A DNA stretch of 64,000 bases, from the NCBI GenBank assembly GCA_020002185.1, contig CM034533.1, forward strand, positions 37,370,833 through 37,434,832, given 5' to 3'. The notes below the pieces were generated by a model. The model saw only the letters and a list, made by a program, of their open reading frames with translations, searched no databases and was not told where the DNA came from. The translations under genes were made by a program, and so were the position numbers. This document shows positions 38,761-50,580 of this stretch, piece after piece. The stretch comes from Paraescarpia echinospica. Lineage: Eukaryota; Annelida; Polychaeta; Sabellida; Siboglinidae. How positions within the stretch are numbered: position 1 is the stretch's first letter; each line of letters opens with the position of its first letter.

Positions 38761-41700
38761 CTGCACAGAAAACAACTCCAGTGAGCAGCTCCTCGAAGAT
38801 ATTAGTGTTAAAAGTTTACTTTTATAACAATCATAAATTATTCTTATTCATAAATAAATGTTGTCCCTATATAACACATTAATGTGAATAATGTTACATA
38901 AACATTCCCAAAGTGTTGTAAAATTCAATGTTTTCTAACATATTTTTATGTGTAAAATCATTGTTTTCTCATTCATATTGGAACTGCCAGAGATGAGGTA
39001 CATTGTAAAACAGACTGTGCAAAACACTACACTTCACCTCCTGGTAGACATGTTTATTTTGAACACATTAGCTACTACTGTGGGAAGTATTCAGCCATGC
39101 TGAAGTTACTTTGCACAGATTATTGGTTCACATAAAATTATATTTATCTATGTCAACAGCCAGGTAGGTTCTAGTTTATACAACTGAGTGAATAGAACCA
39201 ACATGGAGTCGGAGTGAACACGATTGCATAGGCTTTCAAATTAATGGCAGCAGGAGGACTGAAAAACGGGTTCTCCCAATGTTCTAACAACTACGCTACC
39301 AAGCCCCATGTGTACTGTTCTATTCAAGTCACGGCTGTAACTACCAGAGAACTAGGATTCACCTAGTGTGCCACAAGACACACTCAATGGTTCCCAGATT
39401 GTATTGACACTAGTTACGAGTCATTAATTTTTTAGTAATACCATTTCAATAACATTGACGGGCAATACTCAACAAATTACTTATCTGCAAGCTGCATGTA
39501 GCATTAAATGGAATTTAACTTTTCAAAACGAATTCTTAAATGGAAAATCAGTAGCCTCAAAAATAGCAGCGATAAGTTCAGCTTATATCGAAATTGTAGG
39601 CAAAACAGTTCGGGCCAGTAACTTTTCAAATCTACTGGCCCATTGGCCACTGGATAAAAAAGTTTAATGCCGAGGCCTGTGTTGTACAGCAACGCGCTAA
39701 ATGCAAGTAATATCCATGGCGAAAGCCGTAAACGACTGGGGGCGGGAGGCAAGTGACACACACCTTGTTAGGCTGGTAGTAGAGGACGACAAGGTAGCGG
39801 TTGCATACATTGAACCCAGACAAGTGATCACACGCATTCTTCGCATCAAAGATGTCCTCGTATACCACAAACGCTGTCCCTCTTGTGTCCTGCGTTGTTC
39901 CTCTACAAAGTGCAGTAAATGTGACTATTATCTCTAGATATTGTACTCATCTTGAGAGAACAAAGTATGTATAATTTATTATATAGTACAATAATACAAC
40001 TGTCCAGGGGTCTAGAGGGTGCTGTGTCTGTTGACCCAAGCCTCTGCCAGTGACCAATTACAGATTAGTCACTTTCCACCAGCAGCCACAGTGACCCAAG
40101 CCTCTGCCAGTGACCAGTTACAGATTAGTCACACTTTCACCAGCCAGCCACAGTGAGGTGTGACAGATGTTGTGGGAAAAGGGATTAGTTGAACAAAAGG
40201 ACTGGAAGCGTGATAGACCTGCTGCTACAGTAGATTATTTAGTTAGCAAATTTAGCATTTTAGGGGACCTTTGGAGCCTTAGAATGATTCAATCAAATAC
40301 AGATTTCTTGTGTACAGTGGCACTATCACATGAAATGTCTATGCAAATTAGAGAAAAGGGCAAAATGTGAAAATTTACAAGTTTTAGGTCCTTTTTGGGG
40401 GTCATTAGGTGCTCTTAGAATGATTCAATCAAATACATTGAAATATTGAATATAATATTTCTTGTGTACAGTGACACTACCACGTGAAATGTATAGGCAA
40501 AATTAGAGAAAAAGTTGCTGAACAGTTTTTGAAAAAATAGGCAAAATGTTACATTTTTACCAGTTTTGGGGTCCTTGGAGGCCCTAGGGAGCCCTTAGAA
40601 AGATTCAATCAAATACAGATTGATCGTGCATGGTAGCAGTGCCTTAAGATATGTCTATGTAAAATTAGAGAAAAACTTTCTGAGATACGGCAGACGTCGG
40701 ACGGCGGACGCAGAGTGATGGCAATAGTCCCTTGGACCTTCGGCCAAAGGACTAAAATTAAAAACATTCATGCTCCCATGAATTAATTAAATCATTACAC
40801 AAGGTATAATTATGCTGTCAGTGTAACTATTCTTGTAACGTACAATGATGGTCATGTTGATTTAACTCAACAATAAGCCTTACACACATCAAGGTAATGC
40901 AGGACTGATGTTGATCACATGACCCACAACTGTGACGGAAATGTCATTAATAGTCCACCTGGTAGTAACCATTGCAGTTTGGAAGATAGATTATAGAATA
41001 ATTACTCTGGTATATGGGCATATGGTCTGGGTCCAAAAGAATGGCTCATCAAGTATGACATAAGGCGTGAAAAATTAAAGGAAATAAAAACATCTATTGC
41101 TCGAATTCATGTTATATTACATCCTGCTATCTATTTCCACGTCCACCAAGCAAAAAAATAAAAAAAAATCAATGAATTATAAATTCCACATTTTATGGTG
41201 TGCATCCGGACATTTTCGAATATGTATATTTTTGGGGCGCTTTTCGGGATGCCGAGATGTGACGTCACTTATGACTCAAACTCGCATCAGGCCGACCCTT
41301 TCCATGCATTCAGAGCATGTTTACAAGTATAGCTTTTGGGTCGAAACGAGCGTCAGAACGAGTTATTGTGCAATATTCCGATGTAATACAAACACTAGTC
41401 ATCATAGAGGAACAAGCAGTTATCTTACGGTTCCACATGAATCAAATTTTATTCAAAACAACAAATGCGAATGGGCCTACAAGTCGACTAGGTTTCGCCG
41501 AGCTTGGGCTCGTTTTCAGAATAATTATATCGAATGCAACCAACGGGAGATAATCTACACCAATATACATACATAGCAAACATATATTGTATCCAGCTAC
41601 ATAAAGTAACGTGTATAATCTCATAATATCACTAGAATATCGATATATGACGGAGTTGTACAATTTATCATAACAACTTAAATCAGTCGGAGAGTTTCCG

Positions 41701-44700
41701 TTGGTCCCGCTAGCTCAGTGGGTAGGCGCTTTGGTTACTTGTCGTTTATTTTACAATCGGGCGACGCCGGTTCAATCCTGACAGCATGCAAACCTTTGAT
41801 TTTCTATGCACTTTTTTTGTTTGTTTTCACGAAGTAATGTAAACAAAATAATTTTATACTATAATGCACTGTTTGTAAATAATTTTTATTTTTGAAGTAA
41901 CTATTTATTCGCCACAAAAATGAAAATATGGTCATTATATAACGATGTTTCTAAATTTTATTTATCCAAACAAATATAATGTAATGGATATATCATTTAT
42001 TAATTGTAAATATATTGTACGGTAATATATTGTAATTATATATGTGAAAACAGATTGAGGTCCCAAAGGACTAAAAATTATTAAAATGAGCTATTTTTTA
42101 TCCAGGCCATATGTGTGTTTTATGTCTTTGGTGTGAACAAATTTCTAGAAAACTTACACGCGGATCTGTCTGATGGCGCCGTACTTGCCAAAGATATCGT
42201 ACATTTCTTCTGCTGTGATCTTGTATGGCAGGTTCTTAATGTACAGAATCCTGTTGACCTCTGGAGGAAGCCGAACCTGAGATAACAAATCAGAATGTCA
42301 AAATATAAATTGCACAGCAGGTTACTGGTACAATTTCATTTATATTTGTTATGAATATGCTAACCTTGGTTCATTGTCCCATATAATAGTGATATATGTA
42401 CTTAAAAATAAGTTCTTATACAGTGCAGTATTAGAACAGTAGTGCTCAAAGCACTTTGCGCTTTACTCCCTGGCATACCTGTTCAGTTGCATACCATCTT
42501 GACTTATCTGGGATTTATTCAGCCATGCTGCAATTCATGCAAGAAGTCTATTTGTATACAAATATCCACTACTGTCTATAGACATGTACTCATTCATGCA
42601 GCTGAGTGAACTAGAGCAACTTAGAGTCAACAAACTTATCCAAGGTTCGAAACGGCTGCACAGGATTTGAACCCAATTTCTCACAACCGAGTCTGATGCT
42701 CTGCCCACTGCTCCACTTACTTACTAGACAGCGGCTAATTACTTGATTGCTTCTACTTACCCTATAATTACAAAATATTTGCTTCCACCCAAGTGTACTC
42801 TTGCTTAGCGACTCTCACCCGGTTGTGCAAACCAAAAAGAATCTATATAGATACCCATATGAGTGTATCACCATCAGAAGGCTTCACATCATTTAGACGA
42901 TTGAGTCTGTATTTTTAAATGTCCTCAACCAATTCGTTTGCCCATCGCCAATCCGGTTCTTTTATTTCCAGATGTGTAATGTGTGAATAGTTTAAATAGT
43001 GTGCACAGTTGGTTTAATATAAAATGCGTACTTGTTTTTTAATCATCAAAAAACAAAGATTTGTTGGTACACCGGGTATAGCTGGCAAAAGCCAATTGCG
43101 CTGTCGACCTCCTGTGCCATTTCAGTCATGTGCTTTATGCGAGATGGGGTAAGACCACATTAAGGATTCGTCCGCCATTACCCACCGAAAGAGTGCCCTT
43201 GAAAATACCGTTTTGGTGGCATGTGCGAATTTTGTTTGAGCACTTTGGCATGGCACATGTCTGTCCAGTGAATACCAAATGTACTACTACATTAGATCTT
43301 TCACGAGGTAGCAATAAACATACGCTAGTTGCTCGCGTATTCGCACAGTGGCTATTTTGCAGAACGCACCAATATTTCAAAATCCGTCACTAGATTGAGG
43401 CGAAATTGAGGGGTGTCAGGTTTGGGTGGATTTTTCTGAAAACTGAGGTATGAGAATTTTACGAGTTTTCCATAGCACTTGTGTCAATGGAGGTTAAATA
43501 TGCTGTGAAATTTTCAAGAAAATTTTTCGCCAAATTTAGCAGGAAATGAAGGAAACGTTATAATGGCCGCCTATGTAAAATTTAAATGTGGTCTTACCCC
43601 AGATCGGCATCCCTCACATCCGAGAACAATAACACACACATGCTTTGGTGTATCAAGATGAAGATTCCAAAGTGATTGTAAACATCTACACTCAACTCGA
43701 GGCTGACACTACCTTCTAATTCTAACTAAGTCTAAGCCTAAGGCTAAAGCATAGGCCAGTCACCATGACCATATCAGCCAGAGATTCAGTCAGAGCCGAG
43801 GCTGTGACAACGAGCATAATATTTGATATGTATTCTATTCGATCTTGTTAATAAGCTATATGTTATTACGACAATACATATGACATGAGGATGCGAAATG
43901 ACAAGTAACATTGGTTTGGCAGTAGGCCCCTGTTGATCGTGAAAGTAACTTAGTCAGGGAGCATCCATAATTTTGTGCAACAGAATGTCAAACACGGGAG
44001 TATTATGTTGGTGATCATTGTTTTGTGACTCACATTTTGATGCTATTACTGCAGAATGTTGTTGATTTGCATTGCAGTTTATGCAAAATAATTAAGAGTT
44101 TTTATATGACAACCATGATGGTGATGATGATTTTATTCAATATAAAAATGTAAACGTGTAAATACATAAAATATAAATACAGCTAGAGTACACCATATAT
44201 AAGGATTACACAAGAAAATGCTCGCACTTGGTTCCATTGTGGTCCTTGCTTCCTGGCTAGTCTATGTAATTGGTATCCTGTGATACCTTTAAACTGACAT
44301 ATGCCAGCTATTCTTGTGTATTTACTAATATGTGTATATATTCTCACCACAGCAATATATGAATGCATAACACATAACTTGAATTATGATGTCGCTAGAG
44401 GCCACACTGCAACCCAAGAATGGGTATGAGAGGAGGCAGAAGAGGAGCTAAGGCGGTCACCTGGGTCAGGCAGACACAGGGAGCATACAGTCTGCGGGAG
44501 GCCCACATTTGATCAATCCAGGTAATTTCAAATTTATAACAATCAACCACGTATAAGTTATCAAAAAATGTAATGTGTACATTTAACTATATATTTGTTT
44601 TCATACACATTTTAATAATAACATCTTGGACATGGAAAATTAAGTTGACTTCTACACTTATATTAAACCCACAGTGTATCAACACATACATATTAATACC

Positions 44701-47700
44701 CCTTTAAAAAGTATTTAGCATATGGCGATGACTCATAAATAAGTTTATAAAATAAATTATTCATTTTGAAGAAGGTAGACATACATATTATGAACCTTTG
44801 AATACTTGGCGAGGAAAATATATTGTAATGTTAGTATCACAATAACACCTCATTTTGTTACCTTGACCATTAAAATGTCAAACATGAATATGTGTAGTTA
44901 CACATGGCAGACACTGACATGAATTTGTATACTGAAAACAAAACAAATATAAATGTGCTTTACTGATGCTTTACTGATTACCTGGTAGCAGAATTCAAAT
45001 CAGTCTATAATATTGACTAAGATCAGGCATCACTGTAATGAAATTGAACAATTTTAAATTCATGTAATGACAATGAACACCTTGTAAAGAAAAAATAGTT
45101 AAAATTTGTCACCATTTTGAAAAAGAGCATATTCTACTAATGTCTGCATGCTGTATCAACTATCAACCCACCCCCTCCCTCCTTCGGAACAACCCTGGTA
45201 AACACTGACTGTTCCTAAGATATCAACATGTATATGTGCAGCTGAAGTAGCACATTTCTTGCTGCCCTTTTCTTGTGAAATGCTGCAGGTCATACATGAA
45301 ACATTATTTTATATTTACTGATTATGACAATGAACACTCCATAATTATTTACTCCCAACACTTCAATGATACCTGTTTTTGTTTACTGAATATATGCTTT
45401 TCTTTACAGGAGATTGGACTAGTGTGCTTAGTACCACTAGTTCTCCAAGTTAATATGGCATACTGGGCAGTTGTATTTGTTCAAGATCTCAGAACAGATT
45501 CTACAGCCATGCAGCATATTAATGGTTTGTCATGTGAATGTCCACCGAGTGATCCCAATTATGTCGTGTGCTGCATCCATGACAGATTCCCCAGTGCCAA
45601 TGGGGTGTACAATGGCTTCCAGGTCAGTCAGTTAGCTTGACGGACTAGAAACCAATGTAGAATGCAGGTTGCTCAACATACGAATATGGTGACGCCTGAC
45701 TAGCTCTGCAGTTGGTGATGGAACGGTGGGTGCCAGGGTCTGGCAGATATAGCATGAGTCTTCGGGCAACAATGCTGTGAGACAGGTTCAGTGTCGAGCA
45801 TTCTTCAGCGAACTACATCAGTTTGGATATCGATGACATCACTGTATGTGTTCGCTGTCTTCGATGGTACTGTATACCAGCTTCCTGACATTTTGCTGTA
45901 CATCCACATCTACCTATACCGGAAACAAAGTAACAATTAGCATGGCTCTGACATGTATTATATTTTATATGTGATGACACATTTATCAAAAGTTAATAAT
46001 ACACAGTATTGTTATTCAATTAAACTTTAACTTTTAGCAGTGTCCATAAAAAATACATCAATTATCCAGCATTGTTACAGTGGTAGGGTTTCATTGTCTT
46101 TGTGTTGCTGCCAGAGTTCTTGCAACATACACCAGGTAATTGTTATGTACAACACAAGTTTGTTGTTGAAAGCCTTTTCACATTTTTCAACAACAATCTG
46201 TTGATATACTGACAGCAGCATTTTACTTGTTTAAGTTTTCTGTGTATCATGAGGACTGTTTTTATACTTTTCATGCCACGTTTCATATTTCTAAATTATT
46301 CTTTTTTATCACTGGTTTATATTTTCACAAATAATTTACATTATATTTTCACTTCGCATGATGATTATACACCTGTACATATTGTACTAATTATGTTATA
46401 AACAACACTTGAGCAAAGTTAGTTCTGATATGGTGTAGTATCCAGTCCTCAGGATTGCTCAAAGCGCTTTACACTTTACTCCCTGGCAGACCTGTTAAAT
46501 CGAACACCATCTCGACTTATGTGGGAAGGATTCAGCTGCACTGAAAGTAATATGCGAAGACTATTCGTACAAAAATATCCACTGCTGTGTGTAGCCGATA
46601 CTCTTCAAACAGCTGAGTAAACCTGAGCAATGTAGCATGTAGTGATTATACATGTAATTCTCAGTCACATGGCGATGACCCTGACTAGTCTAGTCATTAT
46701 TATTTGAGTTGTAAACATACCAAGCATTGCATAAACTAAAAAATGTCCGAATTTTATATCATATTGATGTTTTTTAACAAAGAATCATAAATTATGATTC
46801 TTTGTTAAAAAAGCAATTATGATTCATAATATACAGTAAACCTCGCCTAAGTCGGATTCAATCGGACCGAGTGATTTAATCCGAGTTACGCGAAAATCCG
46901 ACTTAGCCGAAGATGATATATCCCAGCGCCAAAGGCAACCTTTAAAAGCCCTTAGGCAACTGTGAATAATGCTTCATTGTGACTGGATACTGCGGTAATT
47001 CTACATATTTTGATGTCCACAAGCAACATAAAATATTATGCAGTATTTGAAAAATGTTGTGCTTCATGTTAGCATGAACCTCTAAGTTGATAGCTTAGTA
47101 ATTATTATTGATTGTAAATGTCAGTCATCTTCTATCTCATGATAATGGCCTCTACTTGCAGTCAACTCTTCGATTTCATGAGCCTCAAACCAGAGTGTCT
47201 TAATTAGCGTCCATTAAGCAGTCAACGCTCAGTAAACCAACTGTCTGCGTCCGGGTGTTGTACATTTTAAATTATTATTCTACTCGTTATTTGGAGTAGC
47301 CAACGTTTCTGCTGTCTCGTCCACACCAACACAGTCGTCCATCGTGCAAACAACATCTCCATACACCTCTTGGAGCTTATTCCGTACGATTCTGAATGAA
47401 TGAGCTGCTTCGTCTTTATCATAGTCTTGATGCTCAACACTTTAGACGAATCCTATTTTTGTAGGAATTTAGAAGTGTTTCCGGTTTCAGTTTGTTCCAT
47501 GCCAGTTTCAGGGCAATGAAGACATCCAACATAGTTCAACTTCTTGAGAAATTGGTACAACTCCTTCTGATGCCTCTAGTCTCCTGGTGGCTAGGATGTA
47601 CTGGTAATGTTCTTGGTTATACCAGTGTCCATTGGCTTGGAGATGCTAGTTGTATTAGATGAGTGAAGAAGTGACGCCTACGTACGTTGCTGTGGCGGTC

Positions 47701-50150
47701 TGGATTATTTTTTTGGAATAGCCGTTTCACTTTTTAGTTCATCTGGTACATATACTTCAAGCAGCCAAGTGATTTTGTTGAATACTGCGATCCGACTTAG
47801 GCGAGGAAAAACACATTATCTCGGATCAAATGGACCGACTCAGTTATTCTGAGTTAGGCGAAGATCCGACTTACATAATCCGACTTAGACAGATTTTTTA
47901 TGGGAAATACATTACAAATCAACCGTTCCTCGGAATTCTGTCCGAGTTGAGCAAAGATCCGACTTAGGCGAATCCGACTTAGGCGAGGTTTACTGTAGTT
48001 ATTCGTATTTCATACATACATATTACATTTGTTCAACTAAACATCTTCCTAAGTAATTTTTTCATTGGTTTACATTTTATGGGCATGAAATATTAATTTT
48101 TTGATTAAATATACATTGTTTAGTCACTAATTTTGTAAGTTGTAAACATACAAGGCATGTATAAACTACAACTAGGATTTAACATCACGTGTACTAGTGT
48201 TGTTTTTTGTAACAAAGAATCTTAATAAAAGTATGTTTGTTTTTTATATGTACCTGACATTTTTTCGACCTCTTCCTAATTTCTGTTTCCATTGTTGCTT
48301 TCCATTTTATGTTATTTTGTGATATTAACAATTATTATATTATACATATCAAGTGCAGTGATTGTACCTGTAGTTGTATTGTGCTTTTCATTATTTTGTA
48401 GTCAATCTCATCAAATAGTTTCAATAAAATGTTTTTACTTTACATTGTCTTTACTTTAATTCACATGTATTTCTAACAACAATATGTAATTTAACGAGGA
48501 CACCCATTACTGCAAAATCCTCGTGCAGACAAACAAAACTATCACATACAGGGGTGGATCCAGAAATCGAGTCTGGGGGGCACAAAAACCTTCACTGGCG
48601 GCCGAACCAAATTGTGTAGTCTAAATTTTGTCGCTATCGTGCTGCCATAACTTCAGCTGCTCCACCAGAGTGATGATATTGGAAGATGCCATAACTTCAG
48701 CTGCTCCACCAGAGTGATGATATTGGAAGATGCCATAACTTCAGCTGCTCCACCAGAGTGATGATATTGGAAGATGCCATAACTTCAGCTGCTCCACCAG
48801 AGTGATGATATTGGAAGATGCCATAACTTCAGCTGCTCCACCAGAGTGATGATATTGGAAGATGCCATAACTTCAGCTGCTCCACCAGAGTGATGATATT
48901 GGAAGATGCCATAACTTCAGCTGCTCCACCAGAGTGATGATATTGGAAGATGCCATAACTTCAGCTGCTCCACCAGAGTGATGATATTGGAAGATGCCAT
49001 AACTTCAGCTGCTCCACCAGAGTGATGATATTGGAAGATGCCATAACTTCAGCTGCTCCACCAGAGTGATGATATTGGAAGATGCCATAACTTCAGCTGC
49101 TCCACCAGAGTGATGATATTGGAAGATGCCATAACTTCAGCTGCTCCACCAGAGTGATGATATTGGAAGATGCCATAACTTCAGCTTATTATTATCAGGA
49201 CAGTCGCGTGGGCCCATTATAAAAGATCTACAGACACGCCAAATTCCTTAGGTCTAAGGGAGCACGTGCCCCCAGGTCCGCCTGGATCTGCCTATGACAT
49301 ACTTGTTTATTGCCTGTATTTATAATTTTTATAACAGGTTGGGTGACAGAGTAACCACATTTGACAACACTCGTTTACCTGAAGTGAAGGTGAAGAGCTT
49401 TGACGCATGCATCTGCATGTTGCGTTGACACACCTCGAGTTCTGAAAATATGGCATATGTATTAATAGTCAGCACTGATTGTTTCAAACAATAATCATTT
49501 TAATGTACTTGCAAAACTTCTTTCAAAATGCAACCAATGCCAATGGTCAAAAGCTATCTATATATATACATGTTATGGGTATTAATTTTCCCGGTATTGA
49601 GGGGCGCTAGTTTTCTTAACATAACAAAAACTCACAGAAGGGGGAATAAAAAAAACGTGGTGGAAACAATTCAAATTAAATTTTTAAATGTCCAAAAACA
49701 GTACTTTTTAATATAAAAGTAATAGATTAGTTCCTATTACATTACTGTTATTAGTAAATTATGTACATATTGTTTTTGTTCAATCTATTACTATTGGTTC
49801 AATAAGTATAATCGTTACGGATCATTTATAATGCATTTACACTATTACTATTATCCAAAGCCTACTTAGGCTACTAGCCTACTACCATATACGACATATA
49901 CATAATATAGTAATTATTATTGACATAGGTATATGCCATAGGCATAGCCTTGTATTGTTAGCTGATATTAGTCTATAGTAAACAGGGCCCAGCCAGGCCG
50001 CCAGTGCCATTGGCTATGACTAAATGATAAACAATCAAATAAATTTAGTACAAGCAACATTAATATGTATACTCATGCGCCTAAATATACGTGACTATAG
50101 TTGAATAATTCGAAATTACTAACCTGTCTGGAACGCTGCATGCATCTCAT
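38671..50150 (-). CDS. SF3B6: Splicing factor 3B subunit 6 (SF3B6/p14), complete, 4 exons
   Basis: RNA-binding subunit of the SF3b complex of U2 snRNP, which contacts the intron branch-site adenosine. Exons on minus: 50150-50124, 42276-42158, 39902-39764, 38760-38671, joined in frame to 124 residues (the vertebrate protein has 125). One RRM: RNP2 is ILYIKNLP and RNP1 is RGTAFVVY, with the branch-contacting Tyr in RNP2 kept (residue 21). Other near-identical blocks are [36 protein letters not shown] and the C-terminal lysine-rich helix. The start is uncertain between Met1 and Met4 (MRCMQRS). Intron 1 is about 7.8 kb and carries a Tigger-like element, two SINEs, a 44-bp array and a candidate exon on the other strand. 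Confidence 0.95.
39070..39315 (-). repeat. tRNA-derived SINE copy
   Basis: On minus it starts GGGGCTTGGTAGCGTAGTTG (A-box) with B-box-like CGTTTTTCAGTCC, then a body with TTCAGCATGGCTGAATACTT like the copy at 42410-42716. Confidence 0.55.
39764..39902 (-). CDS. SF3B6: SF3B6 exon 3
   Basis: Acceptor CTTTGTAG and donor GTGTGT. Encodes [20 protein letters not shown], then [20 protein letters not shown] and YYQPNK. The upstream AG at 39903 rather than the later CGCAG is needed to restore the GxTxxTRGTA loop of the family. Confidence 0.95.
40001..40757 (+). repeat. Second copy of the dispersed repeat ending CCAAAGGACTAAAA
   Basis: Matches 26050-26634 in word order and orientation. A duplicated segment at its head (CAAGCCTCTGCCAGTGACCA at about 40037 and 40090) suggests a local tandem duplication. 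It sits in SF3B6 intron 2. Confidence 0.65.
40758..41690. other. SF3B6 intron 2 sequence
   Basis: Nothing recognised. Overlapping small ORFs at 41097-41576 lack any family resemblance. Confidence 0.35.
41703..41790 (+). repeat. tRNA-like sequence, probably a SINE head or tRNA pseudogene
   Basis: GGTCCCGCTAGCTCAGTGGG provides a good A box (TAGCTCAGTGGGTAG) and GCCGGTTCAATCCTG a good B box, about 55 bp apart. The acceptor and T stems do not pair, so a functional tRNA is unlikely. Confidence 0.5.
41795..42157. other. SF3B6 intron 2 sequence downstream of the tRNA-like head
   Basis: AT-rich. GGTCCCAAAGGACTAAAAAT at about 42059 resembles the end of the dispersed repeat family, so 41703-42080 could be one SINE-like unit. 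Confidence 0.35.
42158..42276 (-). CDS. SF3B6: SF3B6 exon 2 (RNP2 and N-terminal half of the RRM)
   Basis: Acceptor TTATCTCAG, donor GTAAGT. Encodes [20 protein letters not shown], then [19 protein letters not shown] and two bases of Val. Confidence 0.97.
42410..42716 (-). repeat. tRNA-derived SINE, family A
   Basis: On minus: GTGGAGCAGTGGGCAGAGCA head with B box GGGTTCAAATCC, body with CCAGGGAGTAAAGCGCAAAG, and tail GCACTGTATAAGAACTT. Same layout as 12880-13135. Confidence 0.7.
43146..43600. mobile_element. 455-bp MITE with GGGGTAAGACCACATT inverted ends
   Basis: Left end GGGGTAAGACCACATTAA, right end the complement of GGGGTAAGACCACATTTAA, so about 16-18 bp of inverted repeat with one insertion. 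Flanked by AGAT on both sides (43142-43145 and 43601-43604), a possible 4-bp target duplication. Superfamily not recognised. Confidence 0.7.
43605..45410. other. SF3B6 intron 1 sequence
   Basis: AT-rich. GTGATGATGATTTTATTCAATA at 44120 and what follows may be an old retroelement. No firm feature. Confidence 0.35.
45411..45624 (+). CDS. Candidate exon of unknown gene
   Basis: Between a good acceptor (TTTTCTTTACAG) and a donor-like GTCAGT after 45624 lies a frame with complex, non-repetitive composition: [40 protein letters not shown], then Cys-rich [20 protein letters not shown]. The frame also continues to a stop at 45640. I do not recognise the family. It is antisense inside SF3B6 intron 1, and could be a real exon, a processed fragment or a transposon piece. 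Confidence 0.35.
45641..46424. other. SF3B6 intron 1 sequence
   Basis: AT-rich; no feature seen. Confidence 0.35.
46425..46640 (-). repeat. SINE family A copy, lacking the tRNA head
   Basis: Plus-strand words GCTCAAAGCGCTTTACACTT, TACTCCCTGGCAGACCTGTT and ATCTCGACTTATGTGGGA match 42440-42530 in order. Confidence 0.6.
46770..46812. repeat. 43-bp near-perfect palindrome
   Basis: Arms of 21 bp (left TTTTTTAACAAAGAATCATAA, read here in two parts: TTTTTTAACAAAG and AATCATAA) are perfect inverted copies around a single central base at 46791. It lies 21 bp left of the Tigger-like element. Confidence 0.85.
46834..47995. mobile_element. Tigger/pogo-like DNA transposon, 1,162 bp, non-autonomous
   Basis: Perfect inverted ends of 26 bp beginning CAGTAAACCTCGCCTAAGTC, flanked by TA on both sides, the Tc1/mariner-superfamily target. 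Subterminal CCGACTTA words recur in both orientations at each end. Inside, minus-strand 47400-47260 reads [20 protein letters not shown] and [17 protein letters not shown], a possible transposase C-terminal remnant; the rest of the coding region is lost. Confidence 0.85.
48549..49296. mobile_element. TIR-like non-autonomous element carrying the 44-bp array
   Basis: Left end CAGGGGTGGATCCAGAAATC and right end complement CATAGGCAGATCCAGGCGGA are imperfect inverted repeats (GG-GGATCCAG core). Between them sits the 44-bp array. The ends resemble MITEs that begin with GGGGTGGATCCAG. Confidence 0.5.
48644..49185. repeat. 44-bp minisatellite, 12.3 essentially identical copies
   Basis: Unit GCCATAACTTCAGCTGCTCC, ACCAGAGTGATGATATTGGA, AGAT. 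I see no substitutions among the copies, unlike every other array here, which suggests very recent expansion or an assembly effect. Confidence 0.95.
49297..50123. other. SF3B6 intron 1, 5' part
   Basis: No feature. A small ORF at 49528-49716 starts with a hydrophobic stretch but has no support. Confidence 0.35.
50124..50150 (-). CDS. SF3B6: SF3B6 exon 1 (first 9 codons)
   Basis: Donor GTTAGT. Encodes MRCMQRSRQ in phase 0 with exon 2 (VRLPPEV), matching the MQxxxRxxxRLPPEV start of the family. The second in-frame Met at 50141 is an equally good start. Confidence 0.8.
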
Positions 50151-50580
50151 CTGTTGATGTTGTGACTGACTCCACGGCCACAGTCCACTGGCACTGTCAT
50201 GCACGGGTAATGTCTTTTTCTGTCTAATTTATCCCATTTTGCCGTGTCGGGGGCATATGTTCGTGGACGTCCACTCATTGCGTAAACTCGGAATTCCATA
50301 ACATCAACAGCGCCGGAGGGTGGGGGTCAAAGGTCAATATCGCCCATAATTCACGATCACGAGAAGAAAAGAACGCGATTCCACGCAAAGTGCAATGTCC
50401 ATTCTCAGGTAAAATCGAAGCAAAAAAGGATCCGGTTTTTACAAAAAACGAAAGAGTTCGCAGTTTTTCTATTAATTTAAAAAACGAACTAACACGTATG
50501 CATAAACGAACTAGGATATAATTGGGGACTACTTGATGCCTCCGTTTTTGTGAAATGACTAAGAAACGCGAGGAGCAAAA
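50151..50580 (-). promoter_or_regulatory. Probable SF3B6 5' UTR and promoter region
   Basis: Sequence just upstream of the SF3B6 start is richer in GC and CG dinucleotides (about 50200-50450: CGTGTCGG, GCGCCGGAGG, ATCACGAG) than the AT-rich surroundings. No TATA box or specific factor site can be claimed. Confidence 0.35.

Noticed and set aside
41703..41790. Functional tRNA gene
   Set aside because: A and B boxes are present but acceptor and T stems do not pair and no clear anticodon arm forms.
43130..43393. Overlapping plus and minus ORFs of 81-87 residues
   Set aside because: They lie inside a MITE with inverted ends and resemble no known protein.
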